From Stenotrophomonas sp. BIGb0135 (GTDB lineage Bacteria > Pseudomonadota > Gammaproteobacteria > Xanthomonadales > Xanthomonadaceae): a DNA stretch of 64,000 bases. The stretch spans positions 1-64,000 of the forward strand of contig NZ_JANUDX010000006.1 of the NCBI RefSeq assembly GCF_024810105.1. The letters are read 5' to 3'. Shown here piece by piece: positions 1-7,874 of this stretch. The notes beneath the pieces are model-generated. The model saw only the letters and a list, made by a program, of their open reading frames with translations, had not been told where the DNA came from and ran no database searches. Each line of letters opens with the position of its first letter. Position 1 is the stretch's first letter. The translations under genes were made by a program, and so were the position numbers.

Positions 1-855
1 GCCGCCGCCGCGGCCGTCTGTGCAGCGCCGGCCTTCTCGTCCGCCTTGTTCACCGCCGTGTTGGTGGCAAACAACTGGCCACCGGTGACCGCTTCGCTGC
101 TGTTCACCGTGAGCGCACCCTCGCGCACGCCCGACAACGTGCGCGTCAGGCTGCCCTGATTGCGTACATCGACCACGCGACCGGTGTTCTGCGCCCCCAA
201 CCGCAGGTCGCCCGACGCAGATACCTGGCGGACCAGGCTGTTGGCCAGATCGGCACCGGCTTGGGCATTACCCGCCGCCGTGGTGGCCGCCGCCGCGGCC
301 GTCTGTGCAGCGCCGGCCTTCTCGTCCGCCTTGTTCACCGCCGTGTTGGTGGCAAACAACTGGCCACCGGTGACCGCTTCGCTGCTGTTCACGGCGAGCG
401 TGCCGTCGCGCACGCCCGACAGCGAGCGGGTCAGCTCGCCCTGGTTGCGCACGTCCAGCACGCGGCCGCTGTTCTGCGCCCCGAGCCGCATGTCGCCCGA
501 GACGGACGCCTGGCGAATCAAACTGTTGGCGAGCGCTGCACCCGCCTGGGCATTGTTCGCCACCGTGGAAGCCTCGGCCGCCAGTGCCCGCGCGGCGGTG
601 GCCTTGGTATCGGCGCCGGTGGCCAATGCTTGCGTGTCATACAGCTGGCTGCCGGTGACCGCTTCGGTACTTGTCTTGGTGACCGCACCGTCCTTGAGCC
701 CGGTGAGCAGGCGGGTTTCGTTGCCCTGATTGCGTACATCCAGGCGGGTGCCGGCATTGCCGATGCCCAGGCGCACCGTGCCGCCGGCCGATGCTTCGGT
801 GATCAGCCTGCGCGCGGTGGCGGCAGTGTCGGTCACGGCCTGGTTGGTAGCGTGC
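1..855 (-). repeat. Three tandem 285-bp coding repeats in the adhesin stalk
   Basis: Units lie at 1-285, 286-570 and 571-855 and encode 95 residues each with EAVTGSQL/EAVTGGQL and DVRNQG cores. The first 107 bases of the two left-hand units are identical, while the third is clearly diverged. More units may continue left of the window. Such repeats change adhesin length by recombination. Confidence 0.85.
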
Positions 856-1982
856 AATTGGCTGCCCGTCACGGCTTCCGCGCTGCCCGCGGCGACGAGC
901 CCGTCGCCGACGTTGACGAGGGTGCGCTTGAGCGATGCGCTGCCGACCGACACCGTGTTGGCCGCGCTCGCGATCGAGCCGCTGCCCAGCGCGACGGCGC
1001 CGTTGGCGGTCGCGCTGGCGGCATAGCCCAGCGCGGTGCCGCCGGCCGCGCCCACGCTGCTGCCATTACCGATTGCGGTGCCGCGCATGTCCGTACTGCT
1101 TTGCGCCCCCTTCACCAGGGCGCCGTTGCCCACTGCCAACGAGCGCCCGCCGGTTACCTTGGCTTCGCTGCCGAGCGCGGCGGAGAAATCCGATGCGTTG
1201 TTGCCAGCCGCGTGAAAGCTGCTGACGGCACTGCGCGCACCGATGGCGATGTCCGCGCCAGCCACGGCGTTGGCATAGTCGCCAATGGCGATGCTGCCGG
1301 TGCTGCCGGTGCTGGCGCCGGCAACGGCGGCCCGACCGACCGCCACGCTGGCCTCGGAACGGGCCTTGGCATAGCCGCCCAGCGCCACTGCCGCGCGCGC
1401 GCCGCCACTGGTGGCGTAGCCAATGGCCACGGCATCGGTCGCCGAGGCAACGCTCATCCGGCCCACAGCGATGGTATCCACCGCCGTGGCAGTGGACGCC
1501 GACCCGAGCGCAGTCGCGCCCAACCCTTGCGCGCGCGCACCGAACCCGAGCCCGGTGGCCTGCCCGCCCGTGGCGATGATCTGGTTGCCGTAGGCGGTGC
1601 CGTGTCCGCCACTCACCGTGGAGCGCGACCCGGTGACAATCGAGTGGTCACCGGACAGCACCGAGTTCTGGTAGGCCGAGTCCGAGGTCAACGCAAACTG
1701 TTGGTGCACGGCCAGCGGCTCGCCTGCAGCACGCACGCCGAGGGAGGGCCACGCCAGGAGCGGGACCACCTGCTCTCGCACCACCTGCAGCGACTCCTCC
1801 TCCTCGCCTTGATCGGACAAGGACGGTTCGGCGGCCACGGCAGGCACGGCCAGGGCCAGCACCACTGCGGCCAGCGCCGTGCGCCGGCCTCGGGCAGGTT
1901 TGCCAAGGCCGCGACTGTGCTCGCTGGCGACGGTCCAGCCGCCGAGCGCGGTGTTCCAGATGAGACGGTAGATATGGTTCAT
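1..1982 (-). CDS. Trimeric autotransporter adhesin (YadA-like), 3' end outside the window
   Basis: About 660 residues are visible and the frame is open at base 1. The start is ATG at 1982-1980, preceded by GGAG seven bases away. The N-terminus (MNHIYRLIWN, then a Trp and SE.SRG) is an extended signal peptide region, followed by a hydrophobic segment to about residue 51. Residues 100-340 are rich in head-type repeats (AIG, AVG, ALG left-handed roll motifs), then a neck with EAVTGSQL. From about residue 376 the stalk has three 95-residue repeats, one per 285 bp, and the last two share 107 identical bases. The YadA C-terminal anchor is not in the window. Families of this kind are homotrimeric outer-membrane adhesins. 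It lies 133 bp downstream of the fimbrial chaperone on the same strand. Confidence 0.92.
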   Translation of the reverse strand, partial: MNHIYRLIWNTALGGWTVASEHSRGLGKPARGRRTALAAVVLALAVPAVAAEPSLSDQGEEEESLQVVREQVVPLLAWPSLGVRAAGEPLAVHQQFALTSDSAYQNSVLSGDHSIVTGSRSTVSGGHGTAYGNQIIATGGQATGLGFGARAQGLGATALGSASTATAVDTIAVGRMSVASATDAVAIGYATSGGARAAVALGGYAKARSEASVAVGRAAVAGASTGSTGSIAIGDYANAVAGADIAIGARSAVSSFHAAGNNASDFSAALGSEAKVTGGRSLAVGNGALVKGAQSSTDMRGTAIGNGSSVGAAGGTALGYAASATANGAVALGSGSIASAANTVSVGSASLKRTLVNVGDGLVAAGSAEAVTGSQLHATNQAVTDTAATARRLITEASAGGTVRLGIGNAGTRLDVRNQGNETRLLTGLKDGAVTKTSTEAVTGSQLYDTQALATGADTKATAARALAAEASTVANNAQAGAALANSLIRQASVSGDMRLGAQNSGRVLDVRNQGELTRSLSGVRDGTLAVNSSEAVTGGQLFATNTAVNKADEKAGAAQTAAAAATTAAGNAQAGADLANSLVRQVSASGDLRLGAQNTGRVVDVRNQGSLTRTLSGVREGALTVNSSEAVTGGQLFATNTAVNKADEKAGAAQTAAAA

Positions 1983-2115
1983 GGGGATACTCCAGGGAGC
2001 GGATGGGAAACGTCGGGCAATGCGCTGCCGTCCACGGCCGATACCGTGGCTGCAGAGGTGGCGATGGGGGTGGTGCCGCGCCGGATGGGGCGCGGCAGGA
2101 CGGGCTATGCGACGG

Positions 2116-2832
2116 TCATGGGGTGAGGGTCCGGTGGTGGTCCTTGTAGCCGAGGTAGCTCAGGCGATAGGAGACGGTCAGCTGCGCGACTCCGGCCGGA
2201 TCGAACGGCAACGGCATGCGCGCGCCCGGGTACAGGCTGCGCTCGACGCTGTGTTCGGTGCAGTGATTGGCCGCAGTGCAGGCCTTGATGGCAGTGACAC
2301 CCAGCCGGACATTGCCGATGTTGTGCAGGTCGGCACCGTCGATGCGCATGTCCGGTAGCGGCTGCGCCGGAATGACATGCACCAGCGCGCCCCACACCAG
2401 GCTGACCCCCACGTTGGCGGTCGAGGCGTCCCCCTCTCCTTCGGCATGTTCATCGTGCGGGGGCGGTACGCCCTCGACGTAGACGCGGTACGCCGTCTCC
2501 TGGGTGACCGACTGCAACGGAATGACCCGGACCAGACGGTTGCCGCCACTGGCGAGCACGAACCTGGCAGGAGTGACCACCACGCCGTCCTGGTTGCCGG
2601 GCGCAAGCGCGACTTCGGCTTCGTCGGGCGTACCCGGCTGCTCCAGGCGCAGTACGCGCGTCTGCACGTACTGCACCTTGCCCGTCTGCGAGTAGACGCG
2701 GATCTGCCCGGCGCGGCCATCCTGCACGGGCAGCCGCATCGGGTGTACGCTCAGGTTGGCCTGCGCGGGCGCGGCCAAGGCAGAGACCAAAAAGACAAGT
2801 AGCGCCCGCAACCGGGGGATCATGCTGTTCAT
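2116..2832 (-). CDS. Alpha-fimbrial periplasmic chaperone (CblB/CfaA-like)
   Basis: The product is 238 residues with a signal peptide of about 25 residues ending AAPAQA, followed by a PapD-like beta-sandwich sequence. The GGNRLVRVIPLQS and YRVYVEG stretches match the conserved G1-strand/cleft region of fimbrial chaperones, which hold pilin subunits by donor-strand complementation and hand them to the usher. I chose ATG at 2832, giving a compact signal peptide; an ATG at 2823 is also possible. It starts 22 bases after the tip-adhesin stop, so it is the last gene of the pilin-usher-adhesin-chaperone operon. Assignment to the alpha clade rests on the neighbouring pilin as much as on this sequence. 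Confidence 0.85.
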   Translation of the reverse strand: MNSMIPRLRALLVFLVSALAAPAQANLSVHPMRLPVQDGRAGQIRVYSQTGKVQYVQTRVLRLEQPGTPDEAEVALAPGNQDGVVVTPARFVLASGGNRLVRVIPLQSVTQETAYRVYVEGVPPPHDEHAEGEGDASTANVGVSLVWGALVHVIPAQPLPDMRIDGADLHNIGNVRLGVTAIKACTAANHCTEHSVERSLYPGARMPLPFDPAGVAQLTVSYRLSYLGYKDHHRTLTP

Positions 2833-2854
2833 GGCAGTAGCTCGCAGTCGTGCA

Positions 2855-3988
2855 TCAGGGCGTGGTGGTGGGAACATTCATCAGGATCTGCAGGTTGCCT
2901 TCGTAGTGGCCATTGGCCTTCGACGCAGCGGGCACCGGGTCCATCTCCAGGCTGAGCGGCGTGGGGACGCAGTACACGGGCTGGGACATGCCGGGCAGCA
3001 CGACCAGCCGAAGGTCGGCGGTGTCGATGCCGGTCAACGACTGCAGGCGTCCGTTCTGCATCGGCATCCGTGCGCCGGCATGGTTGAGCCAGACTCTGTA
3101 ATCGAGACGATCGCGGGCGTCGCTGCCACCGGCTTCATGCCAGACCGAGAACGTATCTGGCGGGCGCCCGGATGCGGGCCGGCCGGTGTCGCTGATGGTC
3201 ACGTCCAGATATTGGCTCTGCGAGCCCAGGCCATCGTAGAGGCACATCTCAAGCTCGCGCTTTCCCCCGATCGACGGGATGCCGATCGGGTTGTACTTCA
3301 CGTTGAGGCCGACGTGGGGCGTGGCTTGGTCGTACTCGGGGAAGTAGATGCTTACGCGGTCGTGGTCGGTGATCGTCAGTTCAAAAATGAATATATAAGT
3401 CGCAATTGCGTGACCTTCGGATTCTGCGCGAAGATCCAGAATCAGCTCTCCGTCCCACAGGCCGGCTACCAATCGCTCCAGTTCCGAGGCACTTACTGCT
3501 AAATAGGCACCCACGCCAGCAGGCAGAATTCCCGAGCAGTCTGCGTGCCTCGATGTGGAAAATGGCCGTTGTACCCTCTCCCAGAATTCCGGCGTGCATA
3601 CACGTCCAGCCATTGCACGCTCTATCCATCCAGTGGCTGCGACGTCCACGGTCAACCCGCTCCGCCGTTCACGAAAGCGAATTGGAATACGACTATGGGC
3701 TGAGCCATCTTCCTTGGTGTCGCGCGTGGGGCATTTCCCGGTTGAGGAATCCAAGTCAGAGCGACATGTGAGATGGGCCGCACTGTAGTCGTTTCCTGTT
3801 ATCGAGTACGCCAAGACAGTTCGGGGACTCCAAAGAATCTCGTCCCCCGGAGCGGACGATCGATCGAAGTGGAGATCGATGCGTCGAGTTTCACTTGCCG
3901 GATGGGTCTCTGGCGGCCGTTGCGCGTGAGCGCAGAACGCCACTGCCCAAACCAATAGAGCCAACGTTAGCGAAATATTCCTGCTCAC
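2855..3988 (-). CDS. Probable alpha-fimbrial tip adhesin / pilus initiator (CfaE/CblD-like)
   Basis: The product is 377 residues starting at GTG 3988-3986, which overlaps the usher TGA as GTGA. Longer upstream in-frame starts run through the usher gene and were rejected. A signal peptide (MSRNISLTLALL, then CAHA) is clear. The body is beta-rich with few recognisable motifs. Position between usher and chaperone and length match CfaE/CblD tip proteins, which cap CFA/I-type pili and bind the host surface. Sequence evidence alone is weak, so the function is inferred mostly from context. The middle of the gene (around 3380-3730) is visibly less GC-rich than its neighbours, with A/T-ending codons, which suggests a different origin or relaxed selection. 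Confidence 0.7.
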   Translation of the reverse strand: MSRNISLTLALLVWAVAFCAHAQRPPETHPASETRRIDLHFDRSSAPGDEILWSPRTVLAYSITGNDYSAAHLTCRSDLDSSTGKCPTRDTKEDGSAHSRIPIRFRERRSGLTVDVAATGWIERAMAGRVCTPEFWERVQRPFSTSRHADCSGILPAGVGAYLAVSASELERLVAGLWDGELILDLRAESEGHAIATYIFIFELTITDHDRVSIYFPEYDQATPHVGLNVKYNPIGIPSIGGKRELEMCLYDGLGSQSQYLDVTISDTGRPASGRPPDTFSVWHEAGGSDARDRLDYRVWLNHAGARMPMQNGRLQSLTGIDTADLRLVVLPGMSQPVYCVPTPLSLEMDPVPAASKANGHYEGNLQILMNVPTTTP

Positions 3989-6699
3989 AACGACGCCCCC
4001 CGCCCAGCCACCGAAGGCACATCCCCACCCAGCTTCTCCTCCCGCAACAACCGCTGCACACGCGCCTGTTGCTGGATCTTCGCCGGCAGGCGTTCGGCGG
4101 CCAGCGGCTGGCAGCGCACCTTGCCCACCAGGAACACCACGCTGCGCTGCTCGCGTACCTGCAGCGGACACTCCAGCAAACGGCTTTCCTGCAGCAGGTA
4201 CAGCGTCTTCTCGCGCTGCGGGAAATCGGCCACGAAGCCGCCGTCGTTGCCCAGCGATGGCAGCGGCGCGTTGAGGATGCGTGCTCCGTGCAGGGCATGG
4301 CCGGCCTCATCGTGGGCGCTGCCGATGAAGGTATAGGTGAGGTCAAGTTCGATCGGCATCATCCAGATCTTTCCGGGAGGCAGGAACAGCGCGTGGCCGC
4401 TGCCCTGGCCGTCCACGCGGACGGCGGCGGCGATGTCGTGCGAACTTACGTCCTGCACGTCCGCGTGGGTGAGGGTGTAGCTGCTCAGCGGCAGCAGGCG
4501 GCGTTGGCCGAAACGCAGCAGCTGGCGGCGCGCGCCGGCCACGCGGACTTCGGCGGCATGGCCGCTGAGCTGCAGGTCGTCCGGTTGGCGAACCTGCACG
4601 GCCAGCCCGGCACCACTGCCGTATTCGCTGCCCCAGAAGAAGCCGGCGCGGCTCCATGCAAAGGACGAGGTATGGGTGGCGGTGTAGCTCATCTCGCTCT
4701 GCTCGCGGTAGCGGTAGCGCGATACCGTGGCGGCGCTGGAACCGTAATCGTCCTGCTGGCGCACGCTGGCGGCCACGCTGGTCTGGTGGTCGCTGCGGCC
4801 GCTCAGTTCACCGCCCAGCTCGCGGTAGCCCGTGCCGCGCTCCCAGCGGCGGGACGTGCCGACGCGGTAGCCCACGTCGGCTTGTTCGTCGCGGCCGTGC
4901 TGCAGGTCCAGGCCGATGCGGTCCTGGCGGGTCGCCGTGGGTGCGCGCACCACGCGCGAGACGGTCAGGTTGAGGTACACGCCCTGGTCGCGTCGCGGTC
5001 CGGCGCTGGCGTCGGCGCGCTGGGTGAAAACCCCGGTGCGGGTGGCGATGCTCATCCCGCGCCAGTGGACACTGCGGCTGTAGTTGGCCTGCAGCGTGCG
5101 GGTCAGCCGGCCCTGCCGGTCGCCGGGCAGCCATGCGGTGCCCGGCGGTACGCCATCGCCAAACCAGGGCCGATCCAGATCGTCACGCCCCAGCGTGTAG
5201 GTGGTGCGCCGCGTGTAGCCGACATACAGATTGCCGCCGGGCAGCGGCGCCGACAGCGACGCGCTCAGCGCATCACTGCAGCCCAGCGACTCGGCATTGA
5301 GATGGTTGCCGCGGCAGGCACCGCCGCGCATGCGCTGGTGGTACACGCTGCCGCTCACGCGGTGCCGGTAAGTGGCCTGCTGCTGCAGGCCGTGACTGCC
5401 GTCGTCGCCGCGCAGCACGGCGCTGCTGCCGGTGAATTCATGGGTGCCCAGCGCTTTGCGGCCTTCCAGGCGCAGTTCGCCGTAGACGGTGTCGTCGACG
5501 ATGGCCGAACCCAACGTCATCGCCAGGTTGCGCCGCAGGGGCATGCGGATGCCGGCCTGCACCGCCCCATCATGATCGCGGTCGTCGTCGGTGATCAGGC
5601 GCCCGCCCTGCACGAACCACTGCACGCTGCTGTCGTCCCAGGTGGCGCCGGATTTGCTGAACGGCGCATCTTCGGTGCGCACCAGCACGCCATCCTCGAA
5701 GATCCGCAGGCTCACCAGGTAACTGCCGGCCGGGAAGCGGGTGGTGTCCAGGTCGTTGATGCCGCTGTCCAGGTAGAAGGTCTGCAGCAGGCGCTCGCCG
5801 TCGTACGCATCCACGCGGGCCTGGCGGCTGAGCAGCACCGTCAGCGGGCTGCCCTGCCCCGCGACCGCGTGGTCCAGGTAGGCCTGGGTGGTGCCGAAGC
5901 GCGCGCCCTCGAAGCGGTCGAGCGGCAGCATCGCGAAGGCGAAGTTGCCGCCCTGCGCACTGGACAGGTTGCGGCGGTCCATGCGCCCCACCTGCACGTA
6001 ATGCTGGCGCGCCAAGTCGTGGCGCAGGTAGACATCGTTGAAGGAGAAATCGTCACGGCCGCCCTGGCGGCGGCTCTGCTGGCGGTTGTAGTTCCAGTCC
6101 ACGCCGACATGCGTGTCACGCAGCACCCCGAGCATGCCGTTGCCCAGCGCCGACACGCTCATGTAGTCACGCCCGCCGCTGACGTTGACCATCTGCTGGT
6201 GCAGGAACGCGTTCTGCGCGCGCTCGCTGGGGCGGTGGTAACGCTCGCGCACCGGGCGGGACGTCGGCAGCCACTGACGCGCCGGAAACAGGTTGAGCAC
6301 GCCTTCGTTCTCATCGTGGATCACGCCGATCGCGGCGGGGTCCTCGGGCGGCGCAAGGTAGCCACACCCGGCATCGGCCACGCTGTTCTGGCAGGCCAGG
6401 TGGCCGTTACGCGGCAACGTCGCCGACAGCGCCGGTACCAGCGCGGCCTGCGCCTCGTCGGTGAGCTCCAGCGCGGCCAACACCGCCACCGGCTCGAGCA
6501 GACGCACGCCGTCGGGCGTGACAAACACCGGCCATATACCGGCCGAGCGACCCATCAGGCGCACGTCCAGCTGCTCGGTCTGGCCAGCAGCCAGATCCTC
6601 GAAACCGGCCGGCACCGGCCGTGCACACACAGGCGCACAGACCAGCGCGAGAGACAGCGCGATCGCGAGGCGGGACGGGGAAAAGGAGGGTGTCTGCAT
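3985..6699 (-). CDS. Outer-membrane usher of alpha-clade fimbriae (CfaC/CblC/TcfC-like)
   Basis: The product is 904 residues with a signal peptide (MQTPSFSPSRLAIALSLAL, cleavage near VCA-RP). It is long and beta-strand-rich with an LDV.LMG segment near the N-terminus and a central plug-like region, and it fits the roughly 870-900 residue size of alpha-type ushers. It forms the outer-membrane pore that polymerises and exports the pilin encoded upstream. The start ATG at 6699 follows a 60-base gap after the pilin gene that holds a stem-loop; a start further upstream would remove the signal peptide from the N-terminus. The TGA stop overlaps the GTG of the tip gene, so the two are translationally coupled. 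Confidence 0.9.
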   Translation of the reverse strand: MQTPSFSPSRLAIALSLALVCAPVCARPVPAGFEDLAAGQTEQLDVRLMGRSAGIWPVFVTPDGVRLLEPVAVLAALELTDEAQAALVPALSATLPRNGHLACQNSVADAGCGYLAPPEDPAAIGVIHDENEGVLNLFPARQWLPTSRPVRERYHRPSERAQNAFLHQQMVNVSGGRDYMSVSALGNGMLGVLRDTHVGVDWNYNRQQSRRQGGRDDFSFNDVYLRHDLARQHYVQVGRMDRRNLSSAQGGNFAFAMLPLDRFEGARFGTTQAYLDHAVAGQGSPLTVLLSRQARVDAYDGERLLQTFYLDSGINDLDTTRFPAGSYLVSLRIFEDGVLVRTEDAPFSKSGATWDDSSVQWFVQGGRLITDDDRDHDGAVQAGIRMPLRRNLAMTLGSAIVDDTVYGELRLEGRKALGTHEFTGSSAVLRGDDGSHGLQQQATYRHRVSGSVYHQRMRGGACRGNHLNAESLGCSDALSASLSAPLPGGNLYVGYTRRTTYTLGRDDLDRPWFGDGVPPGTAWLPGDRQGRLTRTLQANYSRSVHWRGMSIATRTGVFTQRADASAGPRRDQGVYLNLTVSRVVRAPTATRQDRIGLDLQHGRDEQADVGYRVGTSRRWERGTGYRELGGELSGRSDHQTSVAASVRQQDDYGSSAATVSRYRYREQSEMSYTATHTSSFAWSRAGFFWGSEYGSGAGLAVQVRQPDDLQLSGHAAEVRVAGARRQLLRFGQRRLLPLSSYTLTHADVQDVSSHDIAAAVRVDGQGSGHALFLPPGKIWMMPIELDLTYTFIGSAHDEAGHALHGARILNAPLPSLGNDGGFVADFPQREKTLYLLQESRLLECPLQVREQRSVVFLVGKVRCQPLAAERLPAKIQQQARVQRLLREEKLGGDVPSVAGRGASL

Positions 6700-6719
6700 G
6701 GGAGATGGCCCACAGCGCA

Positions 6720-6737
6720 GCCGCCGCGCAAGGCGGC
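6720..6737 (-). promoter_or_regulatory. Stem-loop between pilin and usher genes
   Basis: A six-base GC stem (GCCGCC / GGCGGC) with a six-base loop lies in the 60-base gap between pilin stop and usher start. There is no U-run, so it is not a full terminator. Such structures after a major pilin often stabilise the 3' end or attenuate read-through so that pilin outnumbers usher. The role here is inferred. Confidence 0.35.
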
Positions 6738-6759
6738 GACCACACTGAAACGGCACTTC

Positions 6760-7278
6760 TTACGACTTCTGCACCATCAGAATGGTGACCATGCCGCGGT
6801 ACTGGCCGCCGAAGGCGATCGTGCCCGGCGTGGTCTGCGCGATCTTCAGCTCCATGGACTTGGACGCACCGTCCATTTCCGAGCCCGGGTACAGCGAGGC
6901 CTTGGTGAAGTCGACACCGGCGACGGTGATCGGCACGGCATTGAGGCTGACGGTCAGCGGGATGGCCACCGCACCGGGCGCGGCCACGTGCGGCTGCAGC
7001 GCGGCGTCGGCACCAAGGCGCACGTTGATGTCCTTGTCGGTATCGTTGGTGAACACGCGCACCTGTTCGGTCCACGGCGCCAGGCCCGCGGCCGCACCGG
7101 TGCCGGCGCGGTAGGTCATCTCGACCACATCGGTGAGCGGGGTGCCGTCGGCCTTGAGCAGCGCCAGCGTCGGGTCGACGTCGGCCCACACGGTGATATC
7201 GGCCTGCACGGCATGGGCGGACATGGACGCGCTGGCCAGCGCCAGTGCCAGGGCGACTTTCTTGTAATGGTTGAACAT
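6760..7278 (-). CDS. Major pilin of alpha-clade (CFA/I, Cbl) fimbriae
   Basis: The product is 172 residues starting at ATG 7278, with AAGGAGA six bases upstream. The signal peptide ends SAHA, giving a mature protein that begins VQADITV. The mature N-terminus carries the family signature ITVxADVDPTLxLLxADG, very close to CfaB and Burkholderia CblA, and the C-terminus ends GMVTILMV. Subunits of this class polymerise by N-terminal strand exchange into thin peritrichous pili. It is first in a four-gene minus-strand operon. Confidence in the clade is high because the signature is specific. Confidence 0.93.
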   Translation of the reverse strand: MFNHYKKVALALALASASMSAHAVQADITVWADVDPTLALLKADGTPLTDVVEMTYRAGTGAAAGLAPWTEQVRVFTNDTDKDINVRLGADAALQPHVAAPGAVAIPLTVSLNAVPITVAGVDFTKASLYPGSEMDGASKSMELKIAQTTPGTIAFGGQYRGMVTILMVQKS

Positions 7279-7787
7279 GATCTCTCCTTGGGGATTGAGG
7301 AGCCTCCACGTAGGAGGCGCTGTCATCGTCCTATTTGCATGGACGGCGGCAGCGTATTCATGTTAGTCAGCAGGGCGTGCAGGTCCCATTCAACCATTCC
7401 TAAAAATCACGTCGCGCTCCGGATCTGGAACTGCGATTGAAATTCCACGCACATGCAACGATTCCGATGCGCGTTTTTCGAGACGGCCTTGGATATGTCC
7501 GCTTACACTCGCCGGTTTTGAAACACGTCGGAAAGTGCCGATAGCGTCGCTTGACGTCGCGCGCGGGCCTATCGCATTTTCGAGTGGCGATCGCCATGAC
7601 CACGCGTCAGCACGGCGTGCGCAGCATCAATGCAGCCGCGCGCGATCTGCGCTAGCCATCCACCCCGATTCACGAGCATCAGGCGCGCTGCTTGAACAGT
7701 GCAGAGCGTGCACGATCTTCGGTGCGTGCGGCATCGGGATTTCCGTCGGCGCGTTGTAAGCAGAGTGGACTGTCGACACGCGGATAT
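7279..7787. other. Long intergenic region upstream of the fimbrial operon
   Basis: About 510 bases separate the pilin start from the terminator of the upstream autotransporter. The region is more AT-rich than its surroundings (for example 7390-7530) and should contain the fimbrial promoter and regulator sites. I see no convincing -35/-10 pair and no gene. Short open frames here lack ribosome binding sites and family resemblance. Confidence 0.4.
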
Positions 7788-7815
7788 GCAGACGCCTCCT
7801 TGCGGAGGCGTCTGC
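7788..7815 (-). terminator. Terminator hairpin after the classical autotransporter gene
   Basis: A perfect 12-bp stem (GCAGACGCCTCC and its complement) closes a four-base loop, 60 bases past the stop of the minus-strand autotransporter gene. The U-tract is poor, but position and stability support a terminator. Confidence 0.7.
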
Positions 7816-7874
7816 GTTGTTGCACGTCGGTTGAGCTGAGCCGACCCACGTACGCGACCGGCTGCAGGGTCGAG

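Noticed and set aside
3895..7440. 1181-codon plus-strand open frame opposite the usher and pilin
   Set aside because: Antisense shadow in high-GC DNA; the minus strand encodes recognisable fimbrial proteins and the plus frame has low-complexity His/Ala/Gly sequence with no family resemblance.
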